A stretch of DNA of 64,000 nucleotides from QHXM01 sp032160705 (GTDB lineage Bacteria > Acidobacteriota > Blastocatellia > Pyrinomonadales > Pyrinomonadaceae), in assembly GCA_032160705.1 (NCBI GenBank), contig JAVHVE010000046.1:44633-108632 (forward strand), written 5' to 3'. The translations under genes were made by a program, and so were the position numbers. The notes below the pieces were generated by a model that saw only the letters and a list, made by a program, of their open reading frames with translations, was not told the DNA's origin and made no database searches. This document shows positions 1 to 10,088 of the stretch, one piece after another (positions within the stretch are counted from its first letter, which is position 1; each line of letters opens with the position of its first letter).

Positions 1-3000
1 GCTTTAGGATCAGCGGCGGCCAGGCCTTGGGCACTGAGATACTGATCGACGGTGGGTCATCGCGGCGCGCGCAAAACGGCACTGCTTTTACCGAAATCTC
101 ACCGGGACCGAACGCCCTCCAGGAGTTTACTCTCTCAACGAGCACTTATTCGGCGGAGTACGGCAACTCATCGGGCGGGATTGTCAACTTCACGATCAAG
201 TCCGGCGGCAATGAATTCCACGGTGAGGCTTATGAGCTGCATCGTAACGATGCCCTCAACGCAAACAGTTTCTTTAACAACGCGACGGGAACACCCAGGA
301 GACGCGATCTCCAGCACGATTTCGGCTTTAATGTCGGTGGCCCTGTTTATCTTCCGCGCTTTGGCGAAGGCACTGGGTCGCCCGTCATTAGTCTCAAAAA
401 TCGCACCTTCTTCTTCTTCAACTACGAAGGTTATCGCTTCAATCAGTCAGAGACAGCGATTATCTCAGTGCCTACGGAGTTGATGCGCCAGGGCAATTTC
501 TCGGAGTTGTTTACCGATCCAGCCGTCCTCGCGCAGATTCCCGGAGGAGTTCAACTTTATGCTCCGATGTCGGGCTTTGATGGTAATGGCAATCCCATCC
601 CGGCAGCTCCGGGATCGCGTATTCTGATACCCGGCAACCGGATTGATCTCTTCACCCTCGGTGGACGTTCAATCATTGATCCGGCAGGTCAAAATCTCCT
701 GCTGCTTTATCCTCATCCGCAGCGGCCCGGAGTGGTTGGCAATTACACCTCCACATCAATTGTGCCAACGACTATGAACAACGCTGTGTTTAAGATCGAT
801 CAGGTGGTCACGGATATGCAGCGACTCTCCTTCAGTTACTCGTACCGCAAAAGCGACACGACGGGGAGTTGCTGTGGTGGCGCGGGCCGGTTCCCGCGCT
901 TTCCTGATCCGCTTGCTTCATGGGGCACGGCAGATCAGATTGTCTCGGCACACATCTTCCGTTTGCAGCATGACTGGACATTAAGCGCGACGATGGTTAA
1001 TCACTTCGGCGCTGGCTTCAATCACTCTGAAAACTTTCTTCAAAGCCCGGGCATCGGAGCAGCCGATCCCTTCGCGATAGGTATTCCTCGGGGCTCAGTT
1101 CTCGGCGGGGCCTTGCCGGTAGTTGAAATGCCTGGTTATGACTTCACTGATGTTAAGCGTTATGAGGGGTTCGGCGGCGCATGGGTCAATAACTCTCCTT
1201 TTTCTGACAATCTCGCTCAAGTCTCCGACTTCGTGGCGTGGGTGCGTGGGCGTCATACGTTGAGGATGGGCGGCGAGATGCGCTGGCAGCAATTTAATAC
1301 GCGCGAGTTACGTGCTCCCGCCGGCTGGTTCGGTTTCCGTGCTCCGCAGACGGGCAATAACTCAGTGGAGCAGCGGAACCAGGGTTGGCCCATTGCGAGT
1401 TTGATCACGGGTGCGACCGATTGGTCTTTCAACGCCAACAAGACGATGGATCCAGGCTGGCGCTATTTTTATCCGGGGATTTTCGTCCAGGACGATATCA
1501 AGCTGACGCCGCGCCTGACACTGAACGTCGGCGTTCGCTATGAGATAAACTATCCACGCACCGAATCCAGAGACCGCTATCGAAGCTTTGATCCAGACGT
1601 CATCAATCCGGCGATAGGACGCCGGGGAGCAATCGTTTCGGCTAATGCTCAGGGTGTTCTGAAATCGCAGTATGAAGGTCTCGCCAAGCCTGATTATTCC
1701 AACATCGGTCCGCGTGTCGGGTTTGCCTATGCGATTAACGATAGAACGGTGGTGCGTGGCGGGTATGGTATTTACTATTCGCCGATTCTCTTCGGCTTTG
1801 CCGGGGACGTGGCTACCGGTCAGGGTATTGAAGGCTACAACACCGATGGGCTCTATAGGAATTTCGACCAAACTTCAAACTTCTTCCTGCGCAGTTTCCC
1901 CGCCCTCCCGACGGGAGACCCTACCAGCCAGTTCATTGGCGGTGAAGACATCTCGTACATCAATAAGAATTACAAAGCCGGTCGCACTCAGCAGTGGAGT
2001 CTCGATGTCCAGCGCGAGCTTCCGGCCAATTTTGTAGTGTCTGCCGGTTACATCGGGAGCAGAGGCACGCGTCTTCGCTCCGACATTGGCCGGCCAAATG
2101 CGTTACCGCTCGAAGCCTTAAAATTAGGGTTCCCCTTGCTAAGCAAGCCGTTCAATAATGTGACGGCAGCGGAACGGGCCTTCGCCCAGAGTCTGGGTTT
2201 CACTATTCCAGCCAATAGCAATGCGGTATATACGGGCTTCAATGGCGGCTGCGGTGATCCTATCTGTAGTGTCGCGCAATCACTGCGCCCGTTCCCGCAA
2301 TACGGAAGAATCAATAATATTCTAGAGAGCGAGGGGCAAAGCTGGTATAACGCCTTGCAGGTCAAACTTGGTCGGCGTTTCTCGCGGGGAATACAATTTG
2401 ACGTTGCTTACACCTTTTCAAGGCTGACGGGGACCGCGGCGGAAGACTTGTACGGGGGTTCTCCGCTCAATGCGCCGCAGAATCCATACGAAAGACCGCG
2501 AACGGTTTCGCCCAACAGCACGCCGCACGTGCTCGTCTTCAACTACATCCTCGAAATGCCTTTCGGTAAGGGAAAGCGTTATTTCAATCAGGGTGGGGTA
2601 GTGGATAAGCTGCTGGGTGGTTGGCAGGTCGGAGGCATCCATCGTTATCAGAGCGGAGTACCTCTGGTCGTTGTCACCAGTGCCAATACTGGCTGGCTGA
2701 ACCTTGTTGGTTTCGTCGGATTCCGCGGGGGCAACCTGCGGCCTAATACTACGGGGCAGCCGATTGTCATAGGCGATCCGACCGGAGTTCGTTCCAAGAT
2801 TTTGGATCCAGCCGCTTTCTCGCAACCGCTTAACTTCGAGGCCGCGCCGACGACGGATGTCACCAATCCGGCTTATGCCGCTTATTACTCCAACCCGGCA
2901 CGCTTCTTTGGCACTGCCTCGCCCGTCTTCGACGACCTGCGCCTACTGCCATTCTTAAGCGAAAACTTCAGCATCCTGAAGAAGACACATCTCACCGAAA

Positions 3001-3158
3001 CTGTTGTCTTCGAGATACGCGGAGAGTTCTTCAATCTCTTTAACAGGCATACCTACACGCAGCCTAATGGCAATTTTGGGGACGCTGGCGGTTTCGGGTT
3101 CTCCGAAGCGACGGGCAATCCCAGGACCATACAGGTTGGCGCAAAGGTGATTTTTTAG
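1..3158 (+). CDS. TonB-dependent receptor, Oar-like (5' end outside window)
   Basis: The reading frame is open from the first bases, so the gene starts upstream; the first in-frame TTG at 27 is not a credible start. The visible part, about 1050 residues, begins inside the plug domain (IDGGSSRR, then NALQEFTLSTSTYSAEYG and GGIVNFTIKSGGNEFHG) and continues as a long outer-membrane barrel rich in aromatic residues. It ends in VGAKVIF, with the C-terminal Phe usual for barrel proteins. Oar-like receptors of Acidobacteriota normally carry an N-terminal carboxypeptidase-regulatory domain, which would lie in the missing part. It probably imports oligosaccharides across the outer membrane for the hydrolase locus that follows; that role is inferred from position. 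A terminator-like hairpin follows the stop codon. Confidence 0.9.
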   Translation, partial: FRISGGQALGTEILIDGGSSRRAQNGTAFTEISPGPNALQEFTLSTSTYSAEYGNSSGGIVNFTIKSGGNEFHGEAYELHRNDALNANSFFNNATGTPRRRDLQHDFGFNVGGPVYLPRFGEGTGSPVISLKNRTFFFFNYEGYRFNQSETAIISVPTELMRQGNFSELFTDPAVLAQIPGGVQLYAPMSGFDGNGNPIPAAPGSRILIPGNRIDLFTLGGRSIIDPAGQNLLLLYPHPQRPGVVGNYTSTSIVPTTMNNAVFKIDQVVTDMQRLSFSYSYRKSDTTGSCCGGAGRFPRFPDPLASWGTADQIVSAHIFRLQHDWTLSATMVNHFGAGFNHSENFLQSPGIGAADPFAIGIPRGSVLGGALPVVEMPGYDFTDVKRYEGFGGAWVNNSPFSDNLAQVSDFVAWVRGRHTLRMGGEMRWQQFNTRELRAPAGWFGFRAPQTGNNSVEQRNQGWPIASLITGATDWSFNANKTMDPGWRYFYPGIFVQDDIKLTPRLTLNVGVRYEINYPRTESRDRYRSFDPDVINPAIGRRGAIVSANAQGVLKSQYEGLAKPDYSNIGPRVGFAYAINDRTVVRGGYGIYYSPILFGFAGDVATGQGIEGYNTDGLYRNFDQTSNFFLRSFPALPTGDPTSQFIGGEDISYINKNYKAGRTQQWSLDVQRELPANFVVSAGYIGSRGTRLRSDIGRPNALPLEALKLGFPLLSKPFNNVTAAERAFAQSLGFTIPANSNAVYTGFNGGCGDPICSVAQSLRPFPQYGRINNILESEGQSWYNALQVKLGRRFSRGIQFDVAYTFSRLTGTAAEDLYGGSPLNAPQNPYERPRTVSPNSTPHVLVFNYILEMPFGKGKRYFNQGGVVDKLLGGWQVGGIHRYQSGVPLVVVTSANTGWLNLVGFVGFRGGNLRPNTTGQPIVIGDPTGVRSKILDPAAFSQPLNFEAAPTTDVTNPAYAAYYSNPARFFGTASPVFDDLRLLPFLSENFSILKKTHLTETVVFEIRGEFFNLFNRHTYTQPNGNFGDAGGFGFSEATGNPRTIQVGAKVIF

Positions 3159-3181
3159 CCTGAACTGCTATCAGCCGGGGT

Positions 3182-3227
3182 GGCGCGGGGAAAGTCTTAT
3201 CAACTCTTCCCGCGCCGCCTGTTTTTA
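3182..3227 (+). terminator. Intrinsic terminator after the TonB receptor
   Basis: A GC-rich hairpin with arms GGCGCGGGGAA and TTCCCGCGCC is followed within a few bases by GTTTTTAT. It lies 24 bases after the receptor stop codon, so the TPR gene downstream probably has its own promoter. Confidence 0.75.
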
Positions 3228-3265
3228 TAGAGCTTCACTGGCTTTAAGCCTTCGCAACCAGCATT

Positions 3266-4915
3266 ATGAAATTCTCGGCTCACACCCACTTCAAATTGAT
3301 GATGGCAGCGGCTCTCGTCCTAACCATCATCATTGGCGGAAATGTAATTTGTAGCGCATCTGCCTGGAGTCAGGAAAAGGGAAATCAAGAGAAGGCGGCA
3401 GCTTTGGTGGCCGAAGGAGTTTCGGCGCTTGAGAGAGGGGATGATAACGCGGCCAGGAATCTTTTTCAGCGAGCGCTGCAAGCCGATTCCAATAATGAGC
3501 TGGCGCACACGTTTCTCGGCGTGATCGCGGATCGCGCCGGAGACCTTGCGGAAGCCGAGCGGCAGTTCGCCTCTGCCGCTATCGCCGCGCCCACATCACC
3601 CTCGGCTCGCAATAATCACGGGGCTATTCTGCTCCGGCTCGGGCGCATTGAGCAGGCGACCAGGCAATTTGAGATTTCCCTCAAACTGAATCCGATGCAG
3701 CCGGGCGCACTGGTCAACCTGGGACAGTTGCGCTTCGCCACCGGGACGCCGGAAGGCTTGCTCGCCGCCCGTGACTTATTCGAGAAAGCGCGAGCCCTTG
3801 CACCCGATGCCGAGATCGCGCGTGCCCTGATCGTTATCGCCTTGCGACTCAATGATCGTCCGGCTGCCGTCGCTTACTACCAGGACTACGCCGGGCGCAT
3901 CGGCAATGCGTCGGCTCAAATCAACAATGCGACTTCGCGCGCCGAACTGGGCGCTGCTTTGCTCGCCGCCGGAATGGGCAAAGAAGCAAGCGAAGAACTC
4001 AAGGCCGTGGTGGGGACTGACCCATCGAATGTTGATGCCATTATCCTGCTGGCCCGCTCCTATATGGTATCGAATGATATTCCGTCCGCCGGTCGAACGC
4101 TCGAATCAGCCGTGGCGCGTGGCATTGAGGCTGCACCGATCTATGCAGCGCTCGCCGAAATCTACCAGGCCTCCGACCATATCGAAAACGCCATTCCCGC
4201 GATGCGTCTCGCCATTGAGCACGATCCGAAGAACGAATACTACCGCTTCCGCTATGGGATGCTCTTAACGGACACGAAAGCGCCGGAGGCAGCCGTCATC
4301 CGCTTGAACGAATCGCTTAAAGAATTCCCGCGCTCTTCAAAGCTCTGGTTCGCGCTGGGGGTGGCACACTTTAAGAATCATAAACATGACGAGGCTGCCG
4401 CAGCTTTCGAGCGCTCCATCGAGCTTGATCCGAAGTTCGCCCCCGCCATTGCTTATCTTGGAATAACCTATTATGAGACAGGGCGATATACTGAATCCAT
4501 CTCTTACTACAAACGTGCGGTGGCGGCTGATGACAAGCTGGCGGTCGTCCGCTATCTTCTGGCCGACGCGCTTCTCAAACAACCCACTGCCGACATCGCC
4601 GATGCAGAGAAACATCTCATCCGAGCTGTCTCACTAGAGCCGTCATTCGCCCCGGCGCGCCTGGCGTTGGCCAGGCTTTATATTCGTGCAGAGCGCTTTG
4701 CAGAAGCTGCAACTCAACTCGAAACCATCGTCGCGGCTGAGCCGAATCTGGCCGAAGCTCAATATCATTTGGGACGTGTCTATATGCGGCTCAAACGGAC
4801 CGAGGATGCTCAAAAAGCGCTGGCCGCTTTCAAGCGGCTGAGCGACGATCAACAGAAGCAGGCGCAGAGCGAGCGCCAGGAACTGGTTCGTCGTCTCGCG
4901 AATGTCAAATTTTAG
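3266..4915 (+). CDS. Secreted TPR-repeat protein
   Basis: 549 residues. The N-terminus has a signal-peptide pattern: short basic start, hydrophobic run AAALVLTIIIGGNVI, then small residues. The rest is a nearly unbroken series of tetratricopeptide repeats, with repeated blocks such as LGVAHFKNHKHDEAAAAFERS and LGITYYETGRYTESISYYKR. TPR arrays are protein-protein scaffolds, and no catalytic motif is visible. It lies between a TonB receptor and glycoside hydrolase genes and is 17 bases upstream of the next gene, so it is probably a periplasmic accessory of the polysaccharide locus. The specific partner cannot be told from sequence. Confidence 0.85.
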   Translation: MKFSAHTHFKLMMAAALVLTIIIGGNVICSASAWSQEKGNQEKAAALVAEGVSALERGDDNAARNLFQRALQADSNNELAHTFLGVIADRAGDLAEAERQFASAAIAAPTSPSARNNHGAILLRLGRIEQATRQFEISLKLNPMQPGALVNLGQLRFATGTPEGLLAARDLFEKARALAPDAEIARALIVIALRLNDRPAAVAYYQDYAGRIGNASAQINNATSRAELGAALLAAGMGKEASEELKAVVGTDPSNVDAIILLARSYMVSNDIPSAGRTLESAVARGIEAAPIYAALAEIYQASDHIENAIPAMRLAIEHDPKNEYYRFRYGMLLTDTKAPEAAVIRLNESLKEFPRSSKLWFALGVAHFKNHKHDEAAAAFERSIELDPKFAPAIAYLGITYYETGRYTESISYYKRAVAADDKLAVVRYLLADALLKQPTADIADAEKHLIRAVSLEPSFAPARLALARLYIRAERFAEAATQLETIVAAEPNLAEAQYHLGRVYMRLKRTEDAQKALAAFKRLSDDQQKQAQSERQELVRRLANVKF

Positions 4916-4932
4916 TCTACTGGCGGGGGCAT

Positions 4933-5637
4933 ATGAGATCACATTTTTTACGCGGGGCTTTTGTCGCTCTCATCATTTCCCTCGGAATGCTGGTGACAGC
5001 AGCAGCGCAGGAGGGGACTTCTAACTCTTCAGCCCAGACCCCGAATCCACAGGCTCAGCCTGGCGCTCAGGAGTGGAGCGATGGCTTCGACGGCGACTCG
5101 CTGGATTCGAGCAAGTGGGAGTTGTTCAATTTCGCTGGGGGCAACGGCAAAGTCGAGATCAGGGATGGACAGCTTCGCCTGCGCGGTCAGACCGGCGCGC
5201 GTGCCGGTGTCAGAAGCAAGCCGGCATTCACGGGCGAGCGTTTTATCGTCGAGGGCACAATCGCAAAAGTGGGGGAGGCGCTCCCCGACCTGACGACGAA
5301 CAAGCTCCCGATTGGCAACGCTATCCTGACCATCCTCTTTGACGGGTCGGGGCGCAATCGAATCGAATGGCTGCTCACGAGCGAAGGCACCTTTGAAGCG
5401 TGGGCTGTTGTTGACGGGCGTGGGGAGCGGTTGGACAATCGCAAGCTCGGAACAAAGCTCAGGAATCCGACGCTCGGCATCGTGCGGCGCGGCGACGAGT
5501 ATCTCTTCATGCTCAACGGGCAGGAGGGCTTGCGGAAAACCATCAAAAATTTGCCGCGCTCCTTTCACGTTATGCTCTACGGTTTTGGCTCCTCCGAAAA
5601 TAACTGGGACTCAGTGCGCGTCGTGACCGTCAAGTAG
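4933..5637 (+). CDS. Secreted beta-sandwich (concanavalin A-like) protein
   Basis: 234 residues with a signal peptide (hydrophobic FVALIISLGMLVTAAAQ). After a Gln/Pro/Ala-rich linker comes a domain opening EWSDGFDGDSLDSSKWEL, the usual start of lectin/glucanase-type beta-sandwich domains (GH16/DUF1080-like or LamG-like). The rest shows alternating beta-strand patterns and ends NNWDSVRVVTVK. I cannot find the EXDXXE catalytic motif of GH16, so a carbohydrate-binding or accessory role is more likely than hydrolysis. The start ATG follows GGCGGGGG. It sits 17 bases after the TPR gene and 80 bases before a GH43 gene. Confidence 0.65.
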   Translation: MRSHFLRGAFVALIISLGMLVTAAAQEGTSNSSAQTPNPQAQPGAQEWSDGFDGDSLDSSKWELFNFAGGNGKVEIRDGQLRLRGQTGARAGVRSKPAFTGERFIVEGTIAKVGEALPDLTTNKLPIGNAILTILFDGSGRNRIEWLLTSEGTFEAWAVVDGRGERLDNRKLGTKLRNPTLGIVRRGDEYLFMLNGQEGLRKTIKNLPRSFHVMLYGFGSSENNWDSVRVVTVK

Positions 5638-5717
5638 TCCTTTAGACCCCGGAGCATCCTGAAGATTGTCGGTGGGAAGTTGGTCTCTAGCATCAACAAA
5701 GGCGGGAATCCGTATCA

Positions 5718-6836
5718 ATGAGGTTGTTTAAGATCAGACGACCTGCGCTGCTGTTCTGTTGTGGAGTCCTCACTCTCATCATCCTGTCGGCATCCGCAGC
5801 GGCGGCGCAACGCAGCATCAGCAGCGGAAAACTGAAAGCGCAGCCGCCGCGAGCGACCCGTTATACCAACCCGGTCTTAGATGCAGACTTTCCCGACCCG
5901 ACCGTCATGCGAGCAAGCGATGGCTGGTACTACGCCTACGCCACGCAGACGATCATCAACGGTCGGACGGTCAACATACAGGTGGCACGCTCCCTTGATT
6001 TGATTGTCTGGGAGCATCTGGGAGATGCGCTCCCCATCAAGCCTCTGTGGGCTAACCAGACGCAGAAGTTCTGGGCTCCGCACGTCAGCCAGTTCAATGA
6101 TACCTATTACCTCTACTACTCCGCAGACCCGAACACGCTCACCGGCCTGTGCCTTGCGGTTGCTACTTCCAAAACGCCGCGCGGGCCGTTTGTGGACAGC
6201 GGCAAACCGCTCCAGTGTGGTGAATCATTCGTCAACATTGATCCAATGGCGTTTGACGATCCACGCACGGGCAAGCGGTTGTTGTACTGGGGTTCAGGCT
6301 TTCAGCCGATCAAGGTGCAGGAACTCGCGCCTGATCGAATCAGCTTCATGCCGGGAAGCCGTCCTGTTGACTTGATTGCTCCGATCAAGGACGAGAATCC
6401 AGCTAACTACCAACGCCTGGTCGAAGGCGCGTGGGTGACGGAGCGCGACGGCTACTATTACCTTTTCTATTCGGGCGATAATTGCTGCGGTGATCGTGCC
6501 CACTACGCTGTGATGGTCGCACGCTCCCGGAGCGCGACCGGCCCGTTTGAATCACTGGCGCAATCTGCGCGCAAATCAAACAGCGCTATTCTCGAACGCA
6601 ACGAGCGCTGGATTGCACCCGGCCATAACTCCGTCATCAGAGACAGCAATGGGCAGGACTGGATTTTCTACCACGCGATAGATTCTAAAAATCGCTTGTT
6701 GAAGAATGACATCAGCGGCGACCGCGATGTGCGTCGAATCATGTTGATGGATCGGCTCGTCTATCGTCAGGGTTGGCCGACGATTGAAAAGAGCAGCCCC
6801 TCGACACGACGCCAGTCAGCGCCGAAGGTGCGTTGA
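5718..6836 (+). CDS. Glycoside hydrolase family 43, secreted
   Basis: 372 residues with a signal peptide ending near SASAAAAQ. The GH43 five-bladed propeller pattern is clear: the catalytic-base Asp region YTNPVLDADFPDPTV, the pKa-modulating Asp in VNIDPMAF, and the proposed acid Glu in RLVEGAWVTERDGYYYLFYSG. Members remove alpha-L-arabinofuranose or beta-xylose from plant polysaccharides, acting here in the periplasm or outside the cell. There is no C-terminal accessory domain, unlike the two larger GH43 genes at 13440 and 18877. It shares with them the motif FYSG followed by a Cys-Cys pair. The exact substrate is inferred to be arabinofuranosyl from the furanose-type transporter nearby. Confidence 0.9.
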   Translation: MRLFKIRRPALLFCCGVLTLIILSASAAAAQRSISSGKLKAQPPRATRYTNPVLDADFPDPTVMRASDGWYYAYATQTIINGRTVNIQVARSLDLIVWEHLGDALPIKPLWANQTQKFWAPHVSQFNDTYYLYYSADPNTLTGLCLAVATSKTPRGPFVDSGKPLQCGESFVNIDPMAFDDPRTGKRLLYWGSGFQPIKVQELAPDRISFMPGSRPVDLIAPIKDENPANYQRLVEGAWVTERDGYYYLFYSGDNCCGDRAHYAVMVARSRSATGPFESLAQSARKSNSAILERNERWIAPGHNSVIRDSNGQDWIFYHAIDSKNRLLKNDISGDRDVRRIMLMDRLVYRQGWPTIEKSSPSTRRQSAPKVR

Positions 6837-6890
6837 ATCTAAATTTGAATCGCTCTCTTTCGGAAAGAGAGAAGTTGATTAATCAACCTC

Positions 6891-9833
6891 ATGCCGCAGG
6901 CTAAGAGAAAAATTCTGGCTCATGTATTCATGGACGCGCTGCGAACGCCGCGCGGTGTCGCTGTACTCTGCGCGCTGCTTCTGCTGCTGCCGGGCGCTTT
7001 CTCCGCACAGGCGCAGGCAATCAAGCTGGAACGCGGCTGGCAGTTTCTTGCCGACACAGCGGGCATGCTGAAAGCAAGCGAGACCGGCACAGCCAAAGGC
7101 TGGCGCGATGTGCGGGTCGGTCTTTCGTGGAACGCGCAATTTGCGGATTTGCGCGACTACATGGGAGTGGCCTGGTATCGCACGCTATTGGAAGCGCCGG
7201 AGTTAAAGGATGGGCGGCGCGCACTGCTCAAATTCGGCGCGGTTGATTACTTCAGCGAAATCTTCGTCAACGGCCAGAAGGTCGGAGAGCACGAAGGCGG
7301 CTACACGCCTTTCAGCTTCGACGTGACAGGAGCATTGAAGCCGGGCGCGAACGAGTTGCTGGTGCGCGTCGTTGACCCGCCGATGGACGAGAAGGAAAAC
7401 CGCGCGCGTTTTCCCGAGATGATGTACAACGAGATTCCGCACGGCAAGCAGAACTGGTACGTGCAGACCGGCGGCATCTGGCAACCAGTGACGCTGGAAA
7501 TCAAACCGCGTGTTTACATAAGTGGTGTCAAAGTTTATCCGCGAGTTGACGGTACTGTTGGCGTTTATGTCGAGCCGCCTTCCAGCATTGTTCCGCGTAC
7601 GACCACGATAGAGCCTGGTAGAAAGCAAAACTCATTTCAAGCTGGCAAGTCCGGCGATTCAGTTGACGGTGAACACACACTAAGGATTCAGCGCGAAATC
7701 GAAGTGCGAGTGATTAATCCACAGGGCGTATCAATTGTGCTTCCAAAGTCGAAGCCGGAAACAGGTTTTCCGTACTACGAAGGTAAAATCTCGAATCTCC
7801 AACTATGGAGTTTAGATAAACCATCGCTTTATACAGTGGAGGTTAAGGCAGGTGAAGATGTTTTCACCGACCGCTTCGGCTTTCGCTCGTTCGAGGCACG
7901 CGAGGGGGAGTTTTATCTGAACGGCGAGCCGTTCTACATGGTCGCGGCGCTCGACCAAGACTTCTACCCGGAGACGATCTACACCGCGCCTTCGGAAGAG
8001 TACGTGCGCAAGATGATGCAGAAGGCGAAGCGTCTGGGTCTCAACATGCTGCGCTGCCACATCAAGGTCTGCGAACCCGTCTACTTGAAAGTCGCGGATG
8101 AAGTCGGGATGCTCATCTGGTACGAGATTCCTTCGTGGAACGACTTCAACCATTTCTCGCAACAGGCGGCAGAGCGCGGCGAGAGCATCTTTCGCGAGAT
8201 GACGGAGCGCGACTGGAATCACCCGTCAATCGTCATCCAGTCGATCATCAACGAATCGTGGGGCGCTGATCTGAAACAGCCCGAACAAAGACGCTGGCTG
8301 CGTGAAGCCTTTGGCCGCGCGAAGTTTCTAGTTGAGTTGCGCGGCACCCTCGTCGTGGACAACAGTGCCTGTTGCGACAATTTCCACGTCAAGACCGACA
8401 TCAACGACTTCCATCAATACTTCTCGCAGCCCGACAATTATGAGCGCTGGGACAAGTGGGTCGCAGATTTTGCTACGCGCCCGAAATGGACGTTCAGCCC
8501 GCATAATGATTCGGAAGCGACGGGGCGCGAGCCACTCGTCGTCTCTGAGTTCGGCAACTGGGGCTTGCCAAAGCTGCCCAAAGATTTGCCGTGGTGGTTC
8601 GCGCGCGACTTCGGCGGGAGAGATGTGACGCGCCCTGCGGGCGTGCATGAGCGTTTCAGAGAGTTTCAGTTTTCGCCTTTGTTCCGCGACTACGACGAGT
8701 TGGCAGAGGCGACCCAGTGGCATCAGTTCCGCTCGCTCAAGCATGAGATTGAAGAGATTCGCCGCCACGCTTCCATTCAGGGCTACGTCATCACAGAGTT
8801 TACCGACATCAACTGGGAAGCCAACGGCCTGATGGACATGTGGCGCAACGAGAAAGCTTATGCCGAAGAGCTGGCGAAGATTCAGCAGCCCGATCTCGTC
8901 ATGGCTCGCACCCATAAACGAAACTACATGAGCGGCGAGCAAATTCAGTTTGAGGTGTTGCTGTCACACTACAGCAACATTAATCTGACCGGCGCGGAAC
9001 TCATCTGGCGCACCGAGACGGGCGAGGCGCAGAGCCGCCAGAAGATCAGAGGCTTCGTTGTGCCAGGGAGCGTCACGGTGCTTGCGCGTCACTCAACGCC
9101 TGCGCCCAAGACTGAGCGCCCTCGTCGCGAGCGCATTCTGCTTGAAGTGCGCGACGCTCAAGGCAAACTCGTCGCCGAAAACAGCGCGGAAATCTTCATC
9201 TACCCCGCAGCGCGAGAAACGAAGGACGCCAGCTTACCCGTGCTCGCTTTCCACGATCCGAAGAACACTAACCCGGAGTTGAGTCGGGCGCTCTCCGCAG
9301 CCGGTTACAAGGTCGGCACAAACGGGACGCCGCTCCCGCGCACCTTGATGCTCGCAATGATGCTCGACGATTTTGTTAAAGCTCATCTGCGTGGCGGCGG
9401 GCGCGTCATCATCCTCGCCAACTCTAAAGAAGCTTTCCCGGCGGACGCGGCCTTCCATGTCGTGCCACGCGAAGGAGACCTCGACGGCAACTGGGTGACG
9501 AACTTCAATTGGGTGAGGACGAATAGGGAGCCGTTCAGCGCCGTCGCGCTTAATCGGATACTGGGCTTTGAGGGCGTCAGCAGCGTGCCGCGCTTCGTCA
9601 TTCAGGGCATACCCGATGCGGCGTATGGAGATGTTCTGTCGGGCATCTTCTACGGGTGGATTAACAACAACGCGGCGCTCGCCGTGCAGATGAAGGCGGG
9701 AGAAGGAAAACTTCTGGCGACCACCTTCCGCTTCGACGATTACGGACGCGACCCCTACGCGACTCATTTGCTCGACGCGATGATTCGCTACGTCGCAGGC
9801 AACAACTTCGCCCCCGCGCTTGATTGGAAGTGA
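6891..9833 (+). CDS. Glycoside hydrolase family 2 (beta-galactosidase-like), secreted
   Basis: 980 residues with a signal peptide (LCALLLLLPGAFSAQAQA). Family 2 architecture is evident: an N-terminal jelly-roll sugar-binding domain (WYRTLLEAPELKDGRRALLKF, FVNGQKVGEHEGGYTPF), an immunoglobulin-like domain, then a TIM barrel. The acid/base Glu lies in IINESWG (about residue 455) and the nucleophile Glu in LVVSEFGNWG (about 553). GH2 includes beta-galactosidases, beta-glucuronidases and arabinosidases. galT and galK directly downstream favour release of galactose, but this is inference. The last 300 residues are a C-terminal extension without a motif I recognise. An alternative start is the ATG at 6930. 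Confidence 0.87.
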   Translation: MPQAKRKILAHVFMDALRTPRGVAVLCALLLLLPGAFSAQAQAIKLERGWQFLADTAGMLKASETGTAKGWRDVRVGLSWNAQFADLRDYMGVAWYRTLLEAPELKDGRRALLKFGAVDYFSEIFVNGQKVGEHEGGYTPFSFDVTGALKPGANELLVRVVDPPMDEKENRARFPEMMYNEIPHGKQNWYVQTGGIWQPVTLEIKPRVYISGVKVYPRVDGTVGVYVEPPSSIVPRTTTIEPGRKQNSFQAGKSGDSVDGEHTLRIQREIEVRVINPQGVSIVLPKSKPETGFPYYEGKISNLQLWSLDKPSLYTVEVKAGEDVFTDRFGFRSFEAREGEFYLNGEPFYMVAALDQDFYPETIYTAPSEEYVRKMMQKAKRLGLNMLRCHIKVCEPVYLKVADEVGMLIWYEIPSWNDFNHFSQQAAERGESIFREMTERDWNHPSIVIQSIINESWGADLKQPEQRRWLREAFGRAKFLVELRGTLVVDNSACCDNFHVKTDINDFHQYFSQPDNYERWDKWVADFATRPKWTFSPHNDSEATGREPLVVSEFGNWGLPKLPKDLPWWFARDFGGRDVTRPAGVHERFREFQFSPLFRDYDELAEATQWHQFRSLKHEIEEIRRHASIQGYVITEFTDINWEANGLMDMWRNEKAYAEELAKIQQPDLVMARTHKRNYMSGEQIQFEVLLSHYSNINLTGAELIWRTETGEAQSRQKIRGFVVPGSVTVLARHSTPAPKTERPRRERILLEVRDAQGKLVAENSAEIFIYPAARETKDASLPVLAFHDPKNTNPELSRALSAAGYKVGTNGTPLPRTLMLAMMLDDFVKAHLRGGGRVIILANSKEAFPADAAFHVVPREGDLDGNWVTNFNWVRTNREPFSAVALNRILGFEGVSSVPRFVIQGIPDAAYGDVLSGIFYGWINNNAALAVQMKAGEGKLLATTFRFDDYGRDPYATHLLDAMIRYVAGNNFAPALDWK

Positions 9834-9923
9834 GAAGTAAGACAGGCATTCATGTCTGTCCCATAACAGACTGTGAATGTCTATCACACGATTTGAAGAA
9901 GCGTTGAATCTCAAAGGATGGTC

Positions 9924-10088
9924 ATGGAGAAGAGACAGATCAGGATGGATGACGGGCGCTACCTGATTTTCTACACGTTTACGGATAAGACCTCGCCTCT
10001 CCGTGTTGATGTGGAAGAGAATCGTAGTGATTCTGCCGAAAGGCAGCCTGAAGCGAAGCCAGAGGCGGAGGAGGAGCGTCGTGTCTGA
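9924..10088 (+). CDS. Small ORF overlapping galT (54 codons)
   Basis: Reads from ATG 9924 (or 9918) to TGA 10086-10088. The product begins MEKRQIRMDDGRYLIFYTF and ends in a Glu/Arg-rich tail (EAKPEAEEERRV). AAAGG lies six bases before the 9924 ATG. Its last 8 bases overlap the GTG start of galT, and its tail codons carry the purine-rich GGAGGAGGA that serves as the galT ribosome site, so the two are probably translationally coupled. I do not recognise the family. The first 20 residues look like a folded strand-turn-strand and the rest is charged. It could be a small Leloir-pathway partner or only a coupling leader. Confidence 0.55.
   Translation: MEKRQIRMDDGRYLIFYTFTDKTSPLRVDVEENRSDSAERQPEAKPEAEEERRV

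Noticed and set aside
10003..10080. Longer galT N-terminus
   Set aside because: Basic, unlike galT family starts; GTG 10081 has a good ribosome site and a standard N-terminus.
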